From an uncultured Oscillospiraceae bacterium (lineage in GTDB: Bacteria > Bacillota > Clostridia > Oscillospirales > Oscillospiraceae): 11,321 bases of DNA. How positions within the stretch are numbered: the stretch's first letter is position 1; every line of letters begins with the position of its first letter. Made by a program: the position numbers and the translations under genes. The stretch spans positions 1 to 11,321 of the forward strand of contig CAJOFW010000101.1 in NCBI GenBank assembly GCA_905234005.1. The letters run 5' to 3'. Shown here in pieces: positions 5,183 through 11,321 of this stretch. The notes under the pieces are model-generated. The model saw only the letters and a list, made by a program, of their open reading frames with translations. It had not been told where the DNA came from and searched no databases.

Positions 5183-5686
5183 TTATTCATTGAGCAAAAA
5201 GCCAAGCTCCCGCAGCGCCGTCCGCACCCGCTCGAACGCGGTCTCGTCGGGGCAGGACAGCGTGTGCAGGTGGATGCCCTCGGTGAGGTCGGACAGCGGC
5301 CTCGCGTCCGCCTCCCGGCAGCGGCGGATGAACGCGGACACGTCGTACCGGCTCCGCAGCCGCAGCGCGCCGGTCAGCTCGCCGTAGAGCGGGTGCTCGA
5401 CGATCACGTCGAGCACGGTGCAGCCCTGGTCGACGACGGCGTTCAGCTCCGCCTCCATCTCGGCGTCCGAATGGCGGCAGGCGATCCGGCGCACGACGCC
5501 GCCCGCCGGCGGCGCGAGCACGTAGCCCCGGGGCGTCGCGGCGATATCCTCCCCCGCCGCACGCAGCAGCGCCACGTCGCCGACGATGATCTGACGGCTC
5601 ACGTGATACCGCGCCGCCAGCGTCCCGGCGCTGACCGGCTCGTCCGTCGTCCTGAGCGCCTCGAGCACCGCCTCCTCCGCCCGCAT
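5183..5686 (-). CDS. niaR: NiaR, niacin-responsive transcriptional repressor
   Basis: Repressor of NAD synthesis and niacin uptake genes in Firmicutes, with niacin as co-repressor; 167 residues. The N-terminal winged helix (HTH_11, about 1-57) contains LAARYHVSRQIIVGDVALLRA and ATPRGYV. The C-terminal 3H domain (about 66-165) holds the metal and ligand residues: His72 (CRHSDAEME), Glu78/Glu80, His98 in VEHPLYGELTGAL, and His139/His141 in LTEGIHLHTLSCPDE. It resembles B. subtilis YrxA throughout. I chose ATG 5684-5686 because GGGAGG lies 8 bases upstream; the longer frame from TTG 5719 adds 11 residues that the family lacks and has no suitable binding site. Its likely target in this window is the gene just downstream. 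No other NAD pathway gene is visible. Confidence 0.93.
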   Translation of the reverse strand: MRAEEAVLEALRTTDEPVSAGTLAARYHVSRQIIVGDVALLRAAGEDIAATPRGYVLAPPAGGVVRRIACRHSDAEMEAELNAVVDQGCTVLDVIVEHPLYGELTGALRLRSRYDVSAFIRRCREADARPLSDLTEGIHLHTLSCPDETAFERVRTALRELGFLLNE

Positions 5687-5721
5687 CGCCGACGCCTCCC
5701 TCCTGCTTAATTGCCGCAATC

Positions 5722-5750
5722 AGTCTAGCACAACCGATGTTTTTTGACAA
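5722..5750 (-). promoter_or_regulatory. Promoter of niaR
   Basis: Minus-strand TTGTCA (5745-5750) and TAGACT (5722-5727) are separated by 17 bases, 36 bases or more upstream of the niaR ATG. The leader contains the palindrome TTGCCGCAA (5711-5719). No copy of the ACACCTGTC-type motif is seen here, so autoregulation by NiaR is not supported. Confidence 0.5.
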
Positions 5751-5774
5751 GTAATTGATTTTTGCGGGAGGGGG

Positions 5775-5805
5775 TTGACTTTAGCACCGTTCCAAGGTGT
5801 AATAT
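5775..5805 (+). promoter_or_regulatory. MerR-type promoter with 19-bp spacer, upstream of the cyclase gene
   Basis: TTGACT (5775-5780) and TAATAT (5800-5805) are separated by 19 bases, two more than optimal. The spacer holds a dyad, TTAGCACC (5781-5788) against GGTGTAA (5796-5802), reading ...TTCCAAGGTGTAATAT. Overlong spacers with a central dyad and an AAGGTGTAA right half are typical of promoters activated by MerR-family proteins such as NmlR/AdhR. No merR-like gene lies in the window. The spacing is seen; the regulator is inferred. Confidence 0.5.
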
Positions 5806-5819
5806 AACATTGTAAACGA

Positions 5820-5838
5820 TTGCCGCCGAACGCGGCAA
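5820..5838 (+). other. Leader hairpin before the cyclase gene
   Basis: TTGCCGC (5820-5826) pairs with GCGGCAA (5832-5838) around a 5-base loop, in the leader 8 bases before the ribosome binding site AGGAGG (5847-5852). It may stabilise the message. The same TTGCCGC sequence occurs in the niaR leader at 5711-5717. Confidence 0.5.
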
Positions 5839-5860
5839 ATTATGATAGGAGGACAACAAA

Positions 5861-6799
5861 ATGGCATACATGCCTCTTGACAAGAGCAAGCTCTATCTCG
5901 AGCCCGAGAAGATGCCCAAGATCTGGGATCTCAGCCAGCCCTGGGGCTGGGACACGCCGCTCTGGCCGTTCCCCGGCGCCCGCGCCGACCTGCAGTTCCC
6001 CCGCGGCCAGTATCTCGAGCGCTTCCACAAGCGCACCAACACCTACACCGGCACGCTCCACGCCGCCACCCACTGCGACGCGCCGAACCACACCCTCCAC
6101 GAGGAGGAGGTCGACCGTGAGCGCTACGGCTACACCCTCGCCGAGATGAAGCTCGAGCACGCGATCGGCTCCGGCGTCATCGTCGACCTGACGTGGATGT
6201 ACGACGAGTTCGAGAAGGCCTGGAACGCCGTCGGCGGCGACATCGCGAAGCTGGGCGAGTACGCCGAGGTTCCCGGCGTGAAGCAGGGCCCCGTCTGGCA
6301 CGTCATCACCCCCGAGGAGGTGCAGGCGGCCCTCGACAAGGACGGCCTCGAGATCCGTCCGAACGACTTTGTCGTGCTGAACACCGGCTTCCATCGCTAC
6401 TGGCGCAAGAACAACGACAAGTACTTCAACTACTACCCCGGCAACGGCCCCGAGCTTGCCAGGTGGCTGATGTACGAGAAGAAGATCAAGGCCATCGCCG
6501 GCACCTACGGCGCGTCCGACGCCGTCGTGTGGCACTGCCCGTGCAAGGAGCAGATGCCCTGGCTCTACAACAACTACAAGCTGGCCACCGGCCGCGACAT
6601 CGACGTCGACTACCCCGACTATGAGCCCTGCCACCGCCTGTTCGGCCAGCACGGCCTCATGGCCATCGAGAACGCCGGCGGCGACATCGATCAGGTCACC
6701 GGCAGGCGTATGACCATCGCCGCGTTCCCGTTCCGCTGCGAAGCGGCCGACGGCGGCATGGTTAGGCTCGTCGCCTGGGAGGAAGGTACCACCTGGTGA
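5861..6799 (+). CDS. Cyclase-family (kynurenine formamidase-like) metal-dependent hydrolase
   Basis: Cytosolic hydrolase of 312 residues, larger than KynB-type formamidases (about 210). The metal-binding signature is TLHAATHCDAPNHTLHE, with His67, His71, Asp73 and His77 in the order HxxxHxDxxxH of the Cyclase family (kynurenine formamidase, isatin hydrolase). The C-terminal segment GLMAIENAGGDIDQVTGRRM, followed by AAFPF, also matches the family's closing motif. An insertion around 115-150 and a Cys-containing stretch WHCPCKEQMPW (224-234) are distinctive. Family members open amide or lactam/lactone bonds or related rings; the substrate here is unknown. Start ATG 5861 has AGGAGG with 8-base spacing. 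Codon use is strongly C-ending, suggesting high expression. It precedes a dehydrogenase, symporter and LysR gene, so a catabolic role is likely. Confidence 0.82.
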   Translation: MAYMPLDKSKLYLEPEKMPKIWDLSQPWGWDTPLWPFPGARADLQFPRGQYLERFHKRTNTYTGTLHAATHCDAPNHTLHEEEVDRERYGYTLAEMKLEHAIGSGVIVDLTWMYDEFEKAWNAVGGDIAKLGEYAEVPGVKQGPVWHVITPEEVQAALDKDGLEIRPNDFVVLNTGFHRYWRKNNDKYFNYYPGNGPELARWLMYEKKIKAIAGTYGASDAVVWHCPCKEQMPWLYNNYKLATGRDIDVDYPDYEPCHRLFGQHGLMAIENAGGDIDQVTGRRMTIAAFPFRCEAADGGMVRLVAWEEGTTW

Positions 6800-7000
6800 T
6801 GGGTCTTTTTCCGCGTGGCGTCGCTTCGCTCGCTCGGCGTACCTTTGTACGCCTTCGTTCGCTCAGCTTAGCCACGCGAAAAAATCCCTCATCACGGGTA
6901 ATCAGGTGCTGATTTGCGTGCGTCGCTTCGCTCGCTCGGCGTACCTTTGTACGCCGTCGCTTTCTCAGCTTAGCCACGCGAAAAAATCCCTCATCACGGG
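6796..7000. repeat. Tandemly duplicated palindromic extragenic element
   Basis: An 81-bp unit at 6818-6898 is repeated at 6920-7000 (period 102) with only a few differences. The first copy forms an imperfect inverted repeat: arms 6796-6819 (GTGATG...TTTTTCCGCGTGGC) and 6871-6895 (GCCACGCGAAAAAA...CATCAC), with an inner hairpin GGCGTAC-CTTT-GTACGCC (6836-6853). The left arm contains the cyclase stop codon. The second copy keeps the inner hairpin and right arm but its left arm is eroded. The minus-strand frame through it is a repeat translation, not a gene. It looks like a REP- or MITE-like dispersed element. Confidence 0.8.
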
Positions 7001-7046
7001 CAGCCGGCGCCGTTTGGGCGCTGTGTCCCGCATGAACCTATACATA

Positions 7047-7078
7047 TCAACAAGCCGGAAACTCTTCCGGCTTGTTGA
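7047..7078. other. Perfect 14-bp hairpin between cyclase and dehydrogenase genes
   Basis: TCAACAAGCCGGAA (7047-7060) pairs perfectly with TTCCGGCTTGTTGA (7065-7078) around loop ACTC. No T-run follows in either direction, so it is a doubtful terminator; RNA processing, attenuation or protein binding are alternatives. The rest of the 329-base gap holds the duplicated element at 6796-7000 and about 50 bases of AT-richer leader before 7129, in which I see no clear promoter. Confidence 0.6.
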
Positions 7079-7128
7079 CTGTCACGATTGAATAATTGCA
7101 TGATTTGCAGAAAGAAGTGTAATCCGTC

Positions 7129-8094
7129 ATGAAAAAGCTGGAGGACATCAAAAAGATCGCCGTGCTCGGCGCGGGCACGATGGGGCCGGGCATCGCGCAG
7201 ACGTATGCCGCGGGCGGCTATGTGGTAACGATGTGGACGCGCTCGGATTCGACGCGGGAAAAGGCGCTCACGGCGCTCAAATCGCAGTTTGAGACGTTCG
7301 TGCAGCAGGGCGAGATGACCGCCGAGGCGGCGGAGGCGGCGCTCTCCCGCATCAGCTTCCGGGCCACGGTCGAGGAGGCCGTCGAGGGCGCGGACTTCAT
7401 CCAGGAGACGATCACCGAAAACCGCGAGGCGAAGGTCGCGCTGTACGAGCAGCTCGCGGCGGTCGTGCCGGCGGACGTGATCATCGCGTCGAACACCTCG
7501 GCCATGAACATCTTCGAGGTCGTCCCGGAGAAGCTGCTGCCGCAGCAGATCATCTGCCACTGGTACGCGCCCCCGCAGCTCATCCCCCTCGTAGAGGTCG
7601 TGAAGAGCGAGCAGGCCCCGCAGGAGGCCGCCGACACCGCCATCGCCCTGCTGAACGGGTGCGGCAAGACCGCCGTGCTCATGAAGAAGTTCATCCAGGG
7701 CTACATCGTGAACCGTCTGCAGCAGTGCCTCAACCGCGAGGTTTTCTATCTCCTCGACAACGGCTACTGCGACGCGGAGGCCATCGACCTCGCCGCGAAG
7801 ACGTCGTTCATCCCCCGCGCCTGCGTGCTGGGCCTCGTCAAGCGCATGGATTTCGGCAGCCTGAACATGACCGCGAACAACTACCGGAACCACTCCTATC
7901 ACATGCCCGAGCACGGCGACGAGATGCCCCATGTGCTGGAGGAGCACGTAGCGCACGGCGAGCTGGGCATCAAGACCGGCCACGGCTTCTACGACTACAC
8001 CGGCATGGACATCGAGGAGCTGAAGAGAAAGCGCGACGAACAGCTCTTCGAGATCTTCCGTCTGGAGAAAAAATTCCTGAGCGACCCCGTATAA
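7129..8094 (+). CDS. 3-hydroxyacyl-CoA dehydrogenase family oxidoreductase
   Basis: NAD-dependent dehydrogenase of 321 residues with the two-domain 3HCDH fold. The Rossmann motif is AVLGAGTMGPGIAQ (11-24). Catalytic residues are recognisable by motif: Ser in SNTSAM (121-126), His144 in CHWYAPPQLIPLVEVV, Glu156, and Asn195 in GYIVNRL. The C-terminal domain ends with the usual IKTGHGFYDYTG (281-292). The HWYAPPQLIPLVEVV variant replaces the HFFNPV of classical fatty-acid enzymes and is closer to the HPxNPxxLxPLVEVV pattern of relatives that oxidise free hydroxy acids (L-gulonate, L-carnitine). A non-CoA substrate is therefore quite possible. The ribosome binding site is weak (AGAAG, about 11 bases away). 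It is 51 bases upstream of the symporter gene, probably one operon. Confidence 0.85.
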   Translation: MKKLEDIKKIAVLGAGTMGPGIAQTYAAGGYVVTMWTRSDSTREKALTALKSQFETFVQQGEMTAEAAEAALSRISFRATVEEAVEGADFIQETITENREAKVALYEQLAAVVPADVIIASNTSAMNIFEVVPEKLLPQQIICHWYAPPQLIPLVEVVKSEQAPQEAADTAIALLNGCGKTAVLMKKFIQGYIVNRLQQCLNREVFYLLDNGYCDAEAIDLAAKTSFIPRACVLGLVKRMDFGSLNMTANNYRNHSYHMPEHGDEMPHVLEEHVAHGELGIKTGHGFYDYTGMDIEELKRKRDEQLFEIFRLEKKFLSDPV

Positions 8095-8115
8095 CGCTTT
8101 TCGTATAACGCATTT
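8088..8115 (+). repeat. 14-bp tandem duplication at the dehydrogenase stop codon
   Basis: CGTATAACGCTTTT (8088-8101) is followed by CGTATAACGCATTTT (8102-8116 region), a near-exact tandem copy. The first copy contains the stop codon TAA (8092-8094). It probably arose by slippage and has no evident role; it is followed by TTTTCCCGAAAGAGAA, reminiscent of the hairpins in the dispersed repeat. Confidence 0.6.
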
Positions 8116-8145
8116 TCCCGAAAGAGAAGGACATCGTAACATCTC

Positions 8146-9555
8146 ATGAATCTCTCGGTTCTCATCGGTATGCTCGCGACCGTGGCGCTGATCCTCGGGC
8201 TGAGCATCTTCTCGGGCACGCGGATGCGCGGCGCGGCGCAGGAAAACGGCGCGGCGGTCACGGCGGGGCTCATCATGGGCACGCTCGTCGGCGGCTCGTC
8301 CACGGTCGGCACGGCGCAGCTCGCGTACAACTACGGCATGTCGGCGTGGTGGTTCACGCTCGGCGGCGGCATATCGTGCCTCGTGCTCGCCCTGTGCTTC
8401 GTCGGGCCGCTGCGCCACAACGGAGGCAGGACGCTGATCGGCATGATCGAGGGCGAATTCGGCCCCGCGGCCGGTCTCGCCGCGTCGATCCTCAACACGG
8501 TCGGCACGTTCATCAACGTCATCTCCCAGATGATCGCGGCCTCGGCGGTGCTGGCCGTGCTGTTCCCGTCGCTGAGTCTTCAGTGGGAGCTGATCGCGAC
8601 GACGCTGTTCATGATCTTCTACGTCGTGATCGGCGGGCGCAGAGGCGCGGGCATGGTGGGCATCCTCAAGCTCGCGCTGCTGTACGTCGCGATGATCGGC
8701 AGCGGCGTGCTCGTGCTGCGGTTCACGGGCGGCGTGGGCGGCTTCCGCGCCATGGTCGACACGATCGACAACCCCGACGGCGTGAACTTCTACAGCCTGT
8801 TCGCCCGGGGCGCCGGCACCGATCTCGGCGCCGGTCTGTCGCTGCTGCTCGGCGTGCTGACGACGCAGACGTACGCGCAGGCGGTGCTCTCCGCGAAGAG
8901 CGACGGCGCGGCCCGGACGGGGGCGCTGGCGTCCACGTTCCTGATCCCGCCGATCGGCGTCGGCGGCATCCTCGTCGGCCTGTATATGCGGGCGAGCTTC
9001 CCCGGCATCGCCGCGAAAACGGCGCTGACGGCGTTCGTCACGCAGTACATGCCCGGCGTGCTCGGCGGCGTGGTGCTCGGGGCGCTGTTCATCGCGGTCG
9101 TGGGCACGGGCGCGGGGCTTGCGCTCGGCATGAGCTTTGTGCTCAACGAGGACATCCTCGACCGGTTCACGCACCGGTTCGACGGCCCCGCCCGCCAAAA
9201 GCTCATGGGCCGCGTGTGGATGGTGCTCGTGCTCGCGCTCGCGTGCGTGCTGTCCATGGGGTCGCTGGGCGATACGATCCTGTCGTTCGCGTTCATGTCG
9301 ATGGGCTTCCGGGCGGCGGCGGTGTTCGCCTCGCTCTGCGCGGCGCTGTTCTTCCCGGGCAGGGTGGACAGACGCTTCGCGCTCGTGTCCATCATCGCGG
9401 GGCCGGCGGCGGTCATGGCGGGCAAATTCATGGGCCTGCCGTTTGACTCGCTGTTTCTCGGCATCGCCGTGGGCCTCGTCGTGATCGCCCTCGGCGCGGC
9501 CGCGCAGGCCGTGAAAACGCGCCGCTCAAACGCCCGCATCTCACAGAGACTCTGA
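8146..9555 (+). CDS. Sodium:solute symporter (SSS) family transporter
   Basis: Membrane transporter of 469 residues with about 12-13 hydrophobic segments, the usual number for the SSS family, which couples solute uptake to sodium. The N-terminal half contains LIMGTLVGGSSTVGTAQLAY followed by NYGMSAWWFTLGGGISCLVLAL, the characteristic second and third helices, then FYVVIGGRRGAGMVGILKLALLY, equivalent to the family's GG...VxxTDxxQ region. The later VVGTGAGLALGMSFVLNEDIL matches the helix that in the family often contributes Ser/Thr to the sodium site. It probably imports the compound handled by the cyclase and dehydrogenase. Start ATG 8146 has AGAAGGA about 14 bases upstream, a rather long spacing. 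The substrate is not readable from the sequence. Confidence 0.88.
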   Translation: MNLSVLIGMLATVALILGLSIFSGTRMRGAAQENGAAVTAGLIMGTLVGGSSTVGTAQLAYNYGMSAWWFTLGGGISCLVLALCFVGPLRHNGGRTLIGMIEGEFGPAAGLAASILNTVGTFINVISQMIAASAVLAVLFPSLSLQWELIATTLFMIFYVVIGGRRGAGMVGILKLALLYVAMIGSGVLVLRFTGGVGGFRAMVDTIDNPDGVNFYSLFARGAGTDLGAGLSLLLGVLTTQTYAQAVLSAKSDGAARTGALASTFLIPPIGVGGILVGLYMRASFPGIAAKTALTAFVTQYMPGVLGGVVLGALFIAVVGTGAGLALGMSFVLNEDILDRFTHRFDGPARQKLMGRVWMVLVLALACVLSMGSLGDTILSFAFMSMGFRAAAVFASLCAALFFPGRVDRRFALVSIIAGPAAVMAGKFMGLPFDSLFLGIAVGLVVIALGAAAQAVKTRRSNARISQRL

Positions 9556-9670
9556 TACTGTTCTTTGGTTAAAAGCTTCTCTTCGTTACCGGGCGCGAAA
9601 CCTTGGAAACGCTGCCGTTTCGAAGCGAATACAAAGTTCTTTTTGATACTTTTTCTTTCAGGAAAAAGTA
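9556..9670 (-). repeat. Dispersed ~115-bp repeat, copy B (inverted)
   Basis: Reverse complement of the element at 1382-1498. It starts directly at the symporter stop codon (9553-9555) and reaches to the ribosome binding site region of the LysR gene. Its terminal hairpin has arms TACTTTTTC and GAAAAAGTA around CTGAAA; compared with copy A the second pair changed from C-G to A-T on both sides, keeping the stem. It therefore supplies the AGGAAAA sequence (9660-9666) that may serve LysR translation. Confidence 0.8.
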
Positions 9671-9679
9671 TGATACGCC

Positions 9680-10567
9680 ATGCTCAATGAAGTCTCGATC
9701 CGCTGTTTCCTGACGCTCGCGCAGACGCTGAGCTTCACGGAGACCGCGAAAATCCGATACATGACCCAGCAGTCGGTCAGCAAATACATCGCGAAAATGG
9801 AGGAGGATCTGGGCTTCCAGCTCTTCATCCGCACGCACCACTATGTCAAGCTGACGAAGGCCGGGGAGGCGTTCTACGCGTTCTTCTCCGATTACAGCCG
9901 CAGGTTCGAGGAGGTGGTCGAGGAGACGAAGAACTACTACGACAGTATGTTCAATTCCCTCCACATCGGCTACCTCGAGTGGCTCGAGATATCGTCCAGC
10001 ATCGGCCGGGCGATGCGGGTCATGCAGAAGCAGAACCCGGCGCTGCGGTTTGTCGGCGAGAAGCACCCGCAGTACGAGCTGAACGAGCTGTTTTTGAACC
10101 GCAAGCTCGATCTCATCATCACGTACAAGGAATTCGCCCCCGGCGGCACCGGACTCAAAAAGCTGCGCATCCAGGAATCGCCGCTTGTCCTGCTCGTCTC
10201 GCCCGAGCACCCGAAGGCGACCGACAGCGCGACCGTGGACGATTTCCGCAACGAGCCGTTCATCAAGGCCGCCTCGAGCCGCGAAGCCCTGTCCGAGAGC
10301 AAGAACCGCGCCCGCCGGCAGTGCCGGGAGCTGGGCTTCACGCCGTCGGAGATCATGATCTCCCCGAACCTCGAGTCGGCGTACATGGCGGCGGAATTCG
10401 GTCAGGGCGTGCTCGTATCGACGATGCTGTCCCGCATGAGCCTGCACTCCGAGCTGAAGTGCTACGACATCGGCGTGTCGGAGGAGCTTCTGTGCTTCTG
10501 GCATGAGGACGAGGAAAAGCCCTCCGTCGCCGCGTTCGCGTCCGTGCTCGAAAAGGTGCACCAGTGA
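9680..10567 (+). CDS. LysR-family transcriptional regulator
   Basis: DNA-binding regulator of 295 residues, standard length for the family. The N-terminal winged helix (about 1-60) reads IRCFLTLAQTLSFTETAK, then MTQQSVSKYIAKMEEDLGFQ and LFIRTHHYVKLTKAGE. A coiled linker (about 65-88) leads to the periplasmic-binding-protein-like effector domain (about 90-290), with LHIGYLEWLE, LNELFLNRKLDLIIT and LVLLVSPEHP. It follows the symporter gene on the same strand after 124 bases filled by repeat copy B, and most likely controls the cyclase-dehydrogenase-symporter genes, although LysR genes are more often divergent from their targets. Start ATG 9680; a weak AGGAAAA lies 13 bases upstream. The effector is unknown. 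Confidence 0.9.
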   Translation: MLNEVSIRCFLTLAQTLSFTETAKIRYMTQQSVSKYIAKMEEDLGFQLFIRTHHYVKLTKAGEAFYAFFSDYSRRFEEVVEETKNYYDSMFNSLHIGYLEWLEISSSIGRAMRVMQKQNPALRFVGEKHPQYELNELFLNRKLDLIITYKEFAPGGTGLKKLRIQESPLVLLVSPEHPKATDSATVDDFRNEPFIKAASSREALSESKNRARRQCRELGFTPSEIMISPNLESAYMAAEFGQGVLVSTMLSRMSLHSELKCYDIGVSEELLCFWHEDEEKPSVAAFASVLEKVHQ

Positions 10568-10614
10568 AAAACCCCCGGCGTCAAAGCCCGCAGAGGCCGA
10601 CGCCGGGAGTTTTG
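10566..10614. terminator. Bidirectional rho-independent terminator between convergent genes
   Basis: CCCGGCGTC (10574-10582) pairs with GACGCCGGG (10599-10607), loop 16 bases. It is followed by GTTTTG on the plus strand and GGTTTTTC on the minus strand, so it can end both the LysR transcript (stop 10565-10567) and the opposing kinase transcript (stop 10665-10667). The 57 bases between it and the kinase gene contain only a short direct repeat CTGTGTGTCG (about 10615 and 10642). Confidence 0.8.
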
Positions 10615-10664
10615 CTGTGTGTCGTTATACGTTGGTTGACACTGTGTGTCGCCGCTGACCGGAA

Positions 10665-11246
10665 TCAATACAGCGACGCGATGATGTCCACGCAGCGGTC
10701 GAAGCCGATGGTGCCGCTGTCGAGGCAGAGGTCGTAGTTCTTCGCGATGCCCCACTCCACGTCCGTGTACAGGCGGTAGTAGGAGCTGCGGCGCAGGTCC
10801 TTGTCACGCAGGCGTTTCTCGGGCGCCTCCACGCCCTCGCCGTATTTCTCCACGATGCGTTTGGCGCGGGTCTCGATGTCGGCGTGGATGAACACCTTCA
10901 AAAGGTCGGCCTTGCCGTCGAGGATGTAGTCGGCGCAGCGGCCGATGATGATGCACGACTGCTGCTCGGCCAGATCGAGGATCGTCCGGCGCTGGATCGT
11001 CCAGAGGTAGTCCTGCATCGACAGGCCGTTCATCGACCGGTCGGAGAACGCGTTCGCGAGCCAGCCGCCCCGCAGCGTGTACTCGCCGCGTTCGGCGACG
11101 AATTCCTTCGCAAGGCCGCTCTCCTCGGCGATCTTCTCGAGAAGCTCCTGGTCGTAGCACGGGATGCCGAGGCGCTCCGCCGTGAGCTTGCCGATCGTGC
11201 GGCCGCCGGAGCCGAATTCGCGGCTGATGGTGATGATTCTGTTCAT
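10665..11246 (-). CDS. Cytidylate kinase-like family protein
   Basis: P-loop kinase-like protein of 193 residues of the Cytidylate_kin2 type, common in Clostridia. The N-terminus MNRIITISREFGSGGRTIGK carries the nucleotide-binding loop (Gly12-Thr17), followed by LGIPCYDQELLEKIAEESG. CIIIGRCADYIL (98-109) and VFIHADIETRAKRIVEKYG (118-136) match the NMP-binding and lid regions, and DLRRSSYYRLYTDVEWG (150-166) the family's closing motif. Whether it phosphorylates CMP or another small molecule is not known for most members; the standard cmk gene is a different family. ATG 11244-11246 has AGGAGG 6 bases upstream. It is convergent with the LysR gene and appears unrelated to its neighbours. Confidence 0.88.
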   Translation of the reverse strand: MNRIITISREFGSGGRTIGKLTAERLGIPCYDQELLEKIAEESGLAKEFVAERGEYTLRGGWLANAFSDRSMNGLSMQDYLWTIQRRTILDLAEQQSCIIIGRCADYILDGKADLLKVFIHADIETRAKRIVEKYGEGVEAPEKRLRDKDLRRSSYYRLYTDVEWGIAKNYDLCLDSGTIGFDRCVDIIASLY

Positions 11247-11311
11247 ATCCGCCCTCCTGATAGCCTGCCGGCCCGGAGGCCGGATCGTTATTCTGTGCGC
11301 ATAGTATTATA
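11247..11311 (-). promoter_or_regulatory. Leader and -10 box of the cytidylate kinase-like gene
   Basis: A consensus -10 TATAAT lies at 11306-11311 on the minus strand; a matching -35 would fall outside the window. Between it and the ribosome binding site is a hairpin, CCGGCC and GGCCGG around a 4-base loop (11268-11283). Confidence 0.5.
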
Positions 11312-11321
11312 ATCCGATTTC

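Noticed and set aside
6762..6977. Minus-strand frame of 71 codons with an internally repeated peptide.
   Set aside because: The repetition simply reflects the duplicated DNA element; half of it is antisense to the cyclase gene.
6796..7000. CRISPR array from the repeated units.
   Set aside because: Only two long units of 81 bp with a 21-bp gap, internally palindromic, and no cas genes; this does not fit array structure.
6994..9198. Very long minus-strand open frame of 734 codons opposite the dehydrogenase and symporter genes.
   Set aside because: It is rich in Arg/His/Ala/Asp with low-complexity composition, crosses the repeat region, and is antisense to two well-recognised proteins. It is a GC-bias shadow.

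Overview
The window looks like chromosomal DNA from a GC-rich Firmicute, most likely a gut-type member of class Clostridia. I infer this from strong GC bias at third codon positions, AGGAGG-type ribosome binding sites, sigma-A-like promoters, a NiaR repressor (a Firmicutes/Thermotoga family), a stand-alone PfoR-type EIIC protein and a Cytidylate_kin2-type kinase. There are no rRNA or tRNA genes, CRISPR arrays, phage genes or insertion sequences. The genus cannot be fixed from the sequence alone.

Left block (1-3722), phosphate: the N-terminus of one Na/Pi-cotransporter-like gene (minus strand, running off the left edge) is divergent from a second, short Na/Pi-cotransporter-like gene (353-1381). 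Further right, on the minus strand, is a PhoB/PhoR-type two-component pair overlapping by 4 bp. Hexamers related to TTTACA repeat every 11 bp between the divergent transporters and again just upstream of the response regulator gene. This matches the layout of Firmicutes PHO boxes and suggests one self-contained, autoregulated phosphate-starvation module. The response regulator gene has no normal start codon in a position that keeps its first beta strand.

Middle block (3723-5686), niacin: niaR (minus strand) is followed by a PfoR/PTS_EIIC_2-type membrane protein. Between them lies a near-consensus promoter whose -10 box abuts a 12-bp inverted repeat enclosing ACACCTGTC-like direct repeats. The simplest reading is that NiaR controls the membrane protein, making that protein a candidate transporter for niacin or a related compound rather than a sugar PTS.

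Right block (5861-10567), probable catabolic cluster on the plus strand: a cyclase/kynurenine-formamidase-like metal hydrolase, a 3-hydroxyacyl-CoA-dehydrogenase-fold oxidoreductase, a sodium:solute symporter and a LysR regulator. The cyclase promoter has a 19-bp spacer with a dyad, as in MerR-family activated promoters. The substrate is unknown. A convergent cytidylate-kinase-like gene (10665-11246, minus strand) closes the window behind a bidirectional terminator.

Repeats: a roughly 115-bp element occurs in inverted orientation at 1382-1498 and 9556-9670 and carries a hairpin with a compensatory base-pair change. A palindromic element of about 100 bp is tandemly duplicated between the cyclase and dehydrogenase genes. 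A structured 312-bp gap precedes the response regulator gene.
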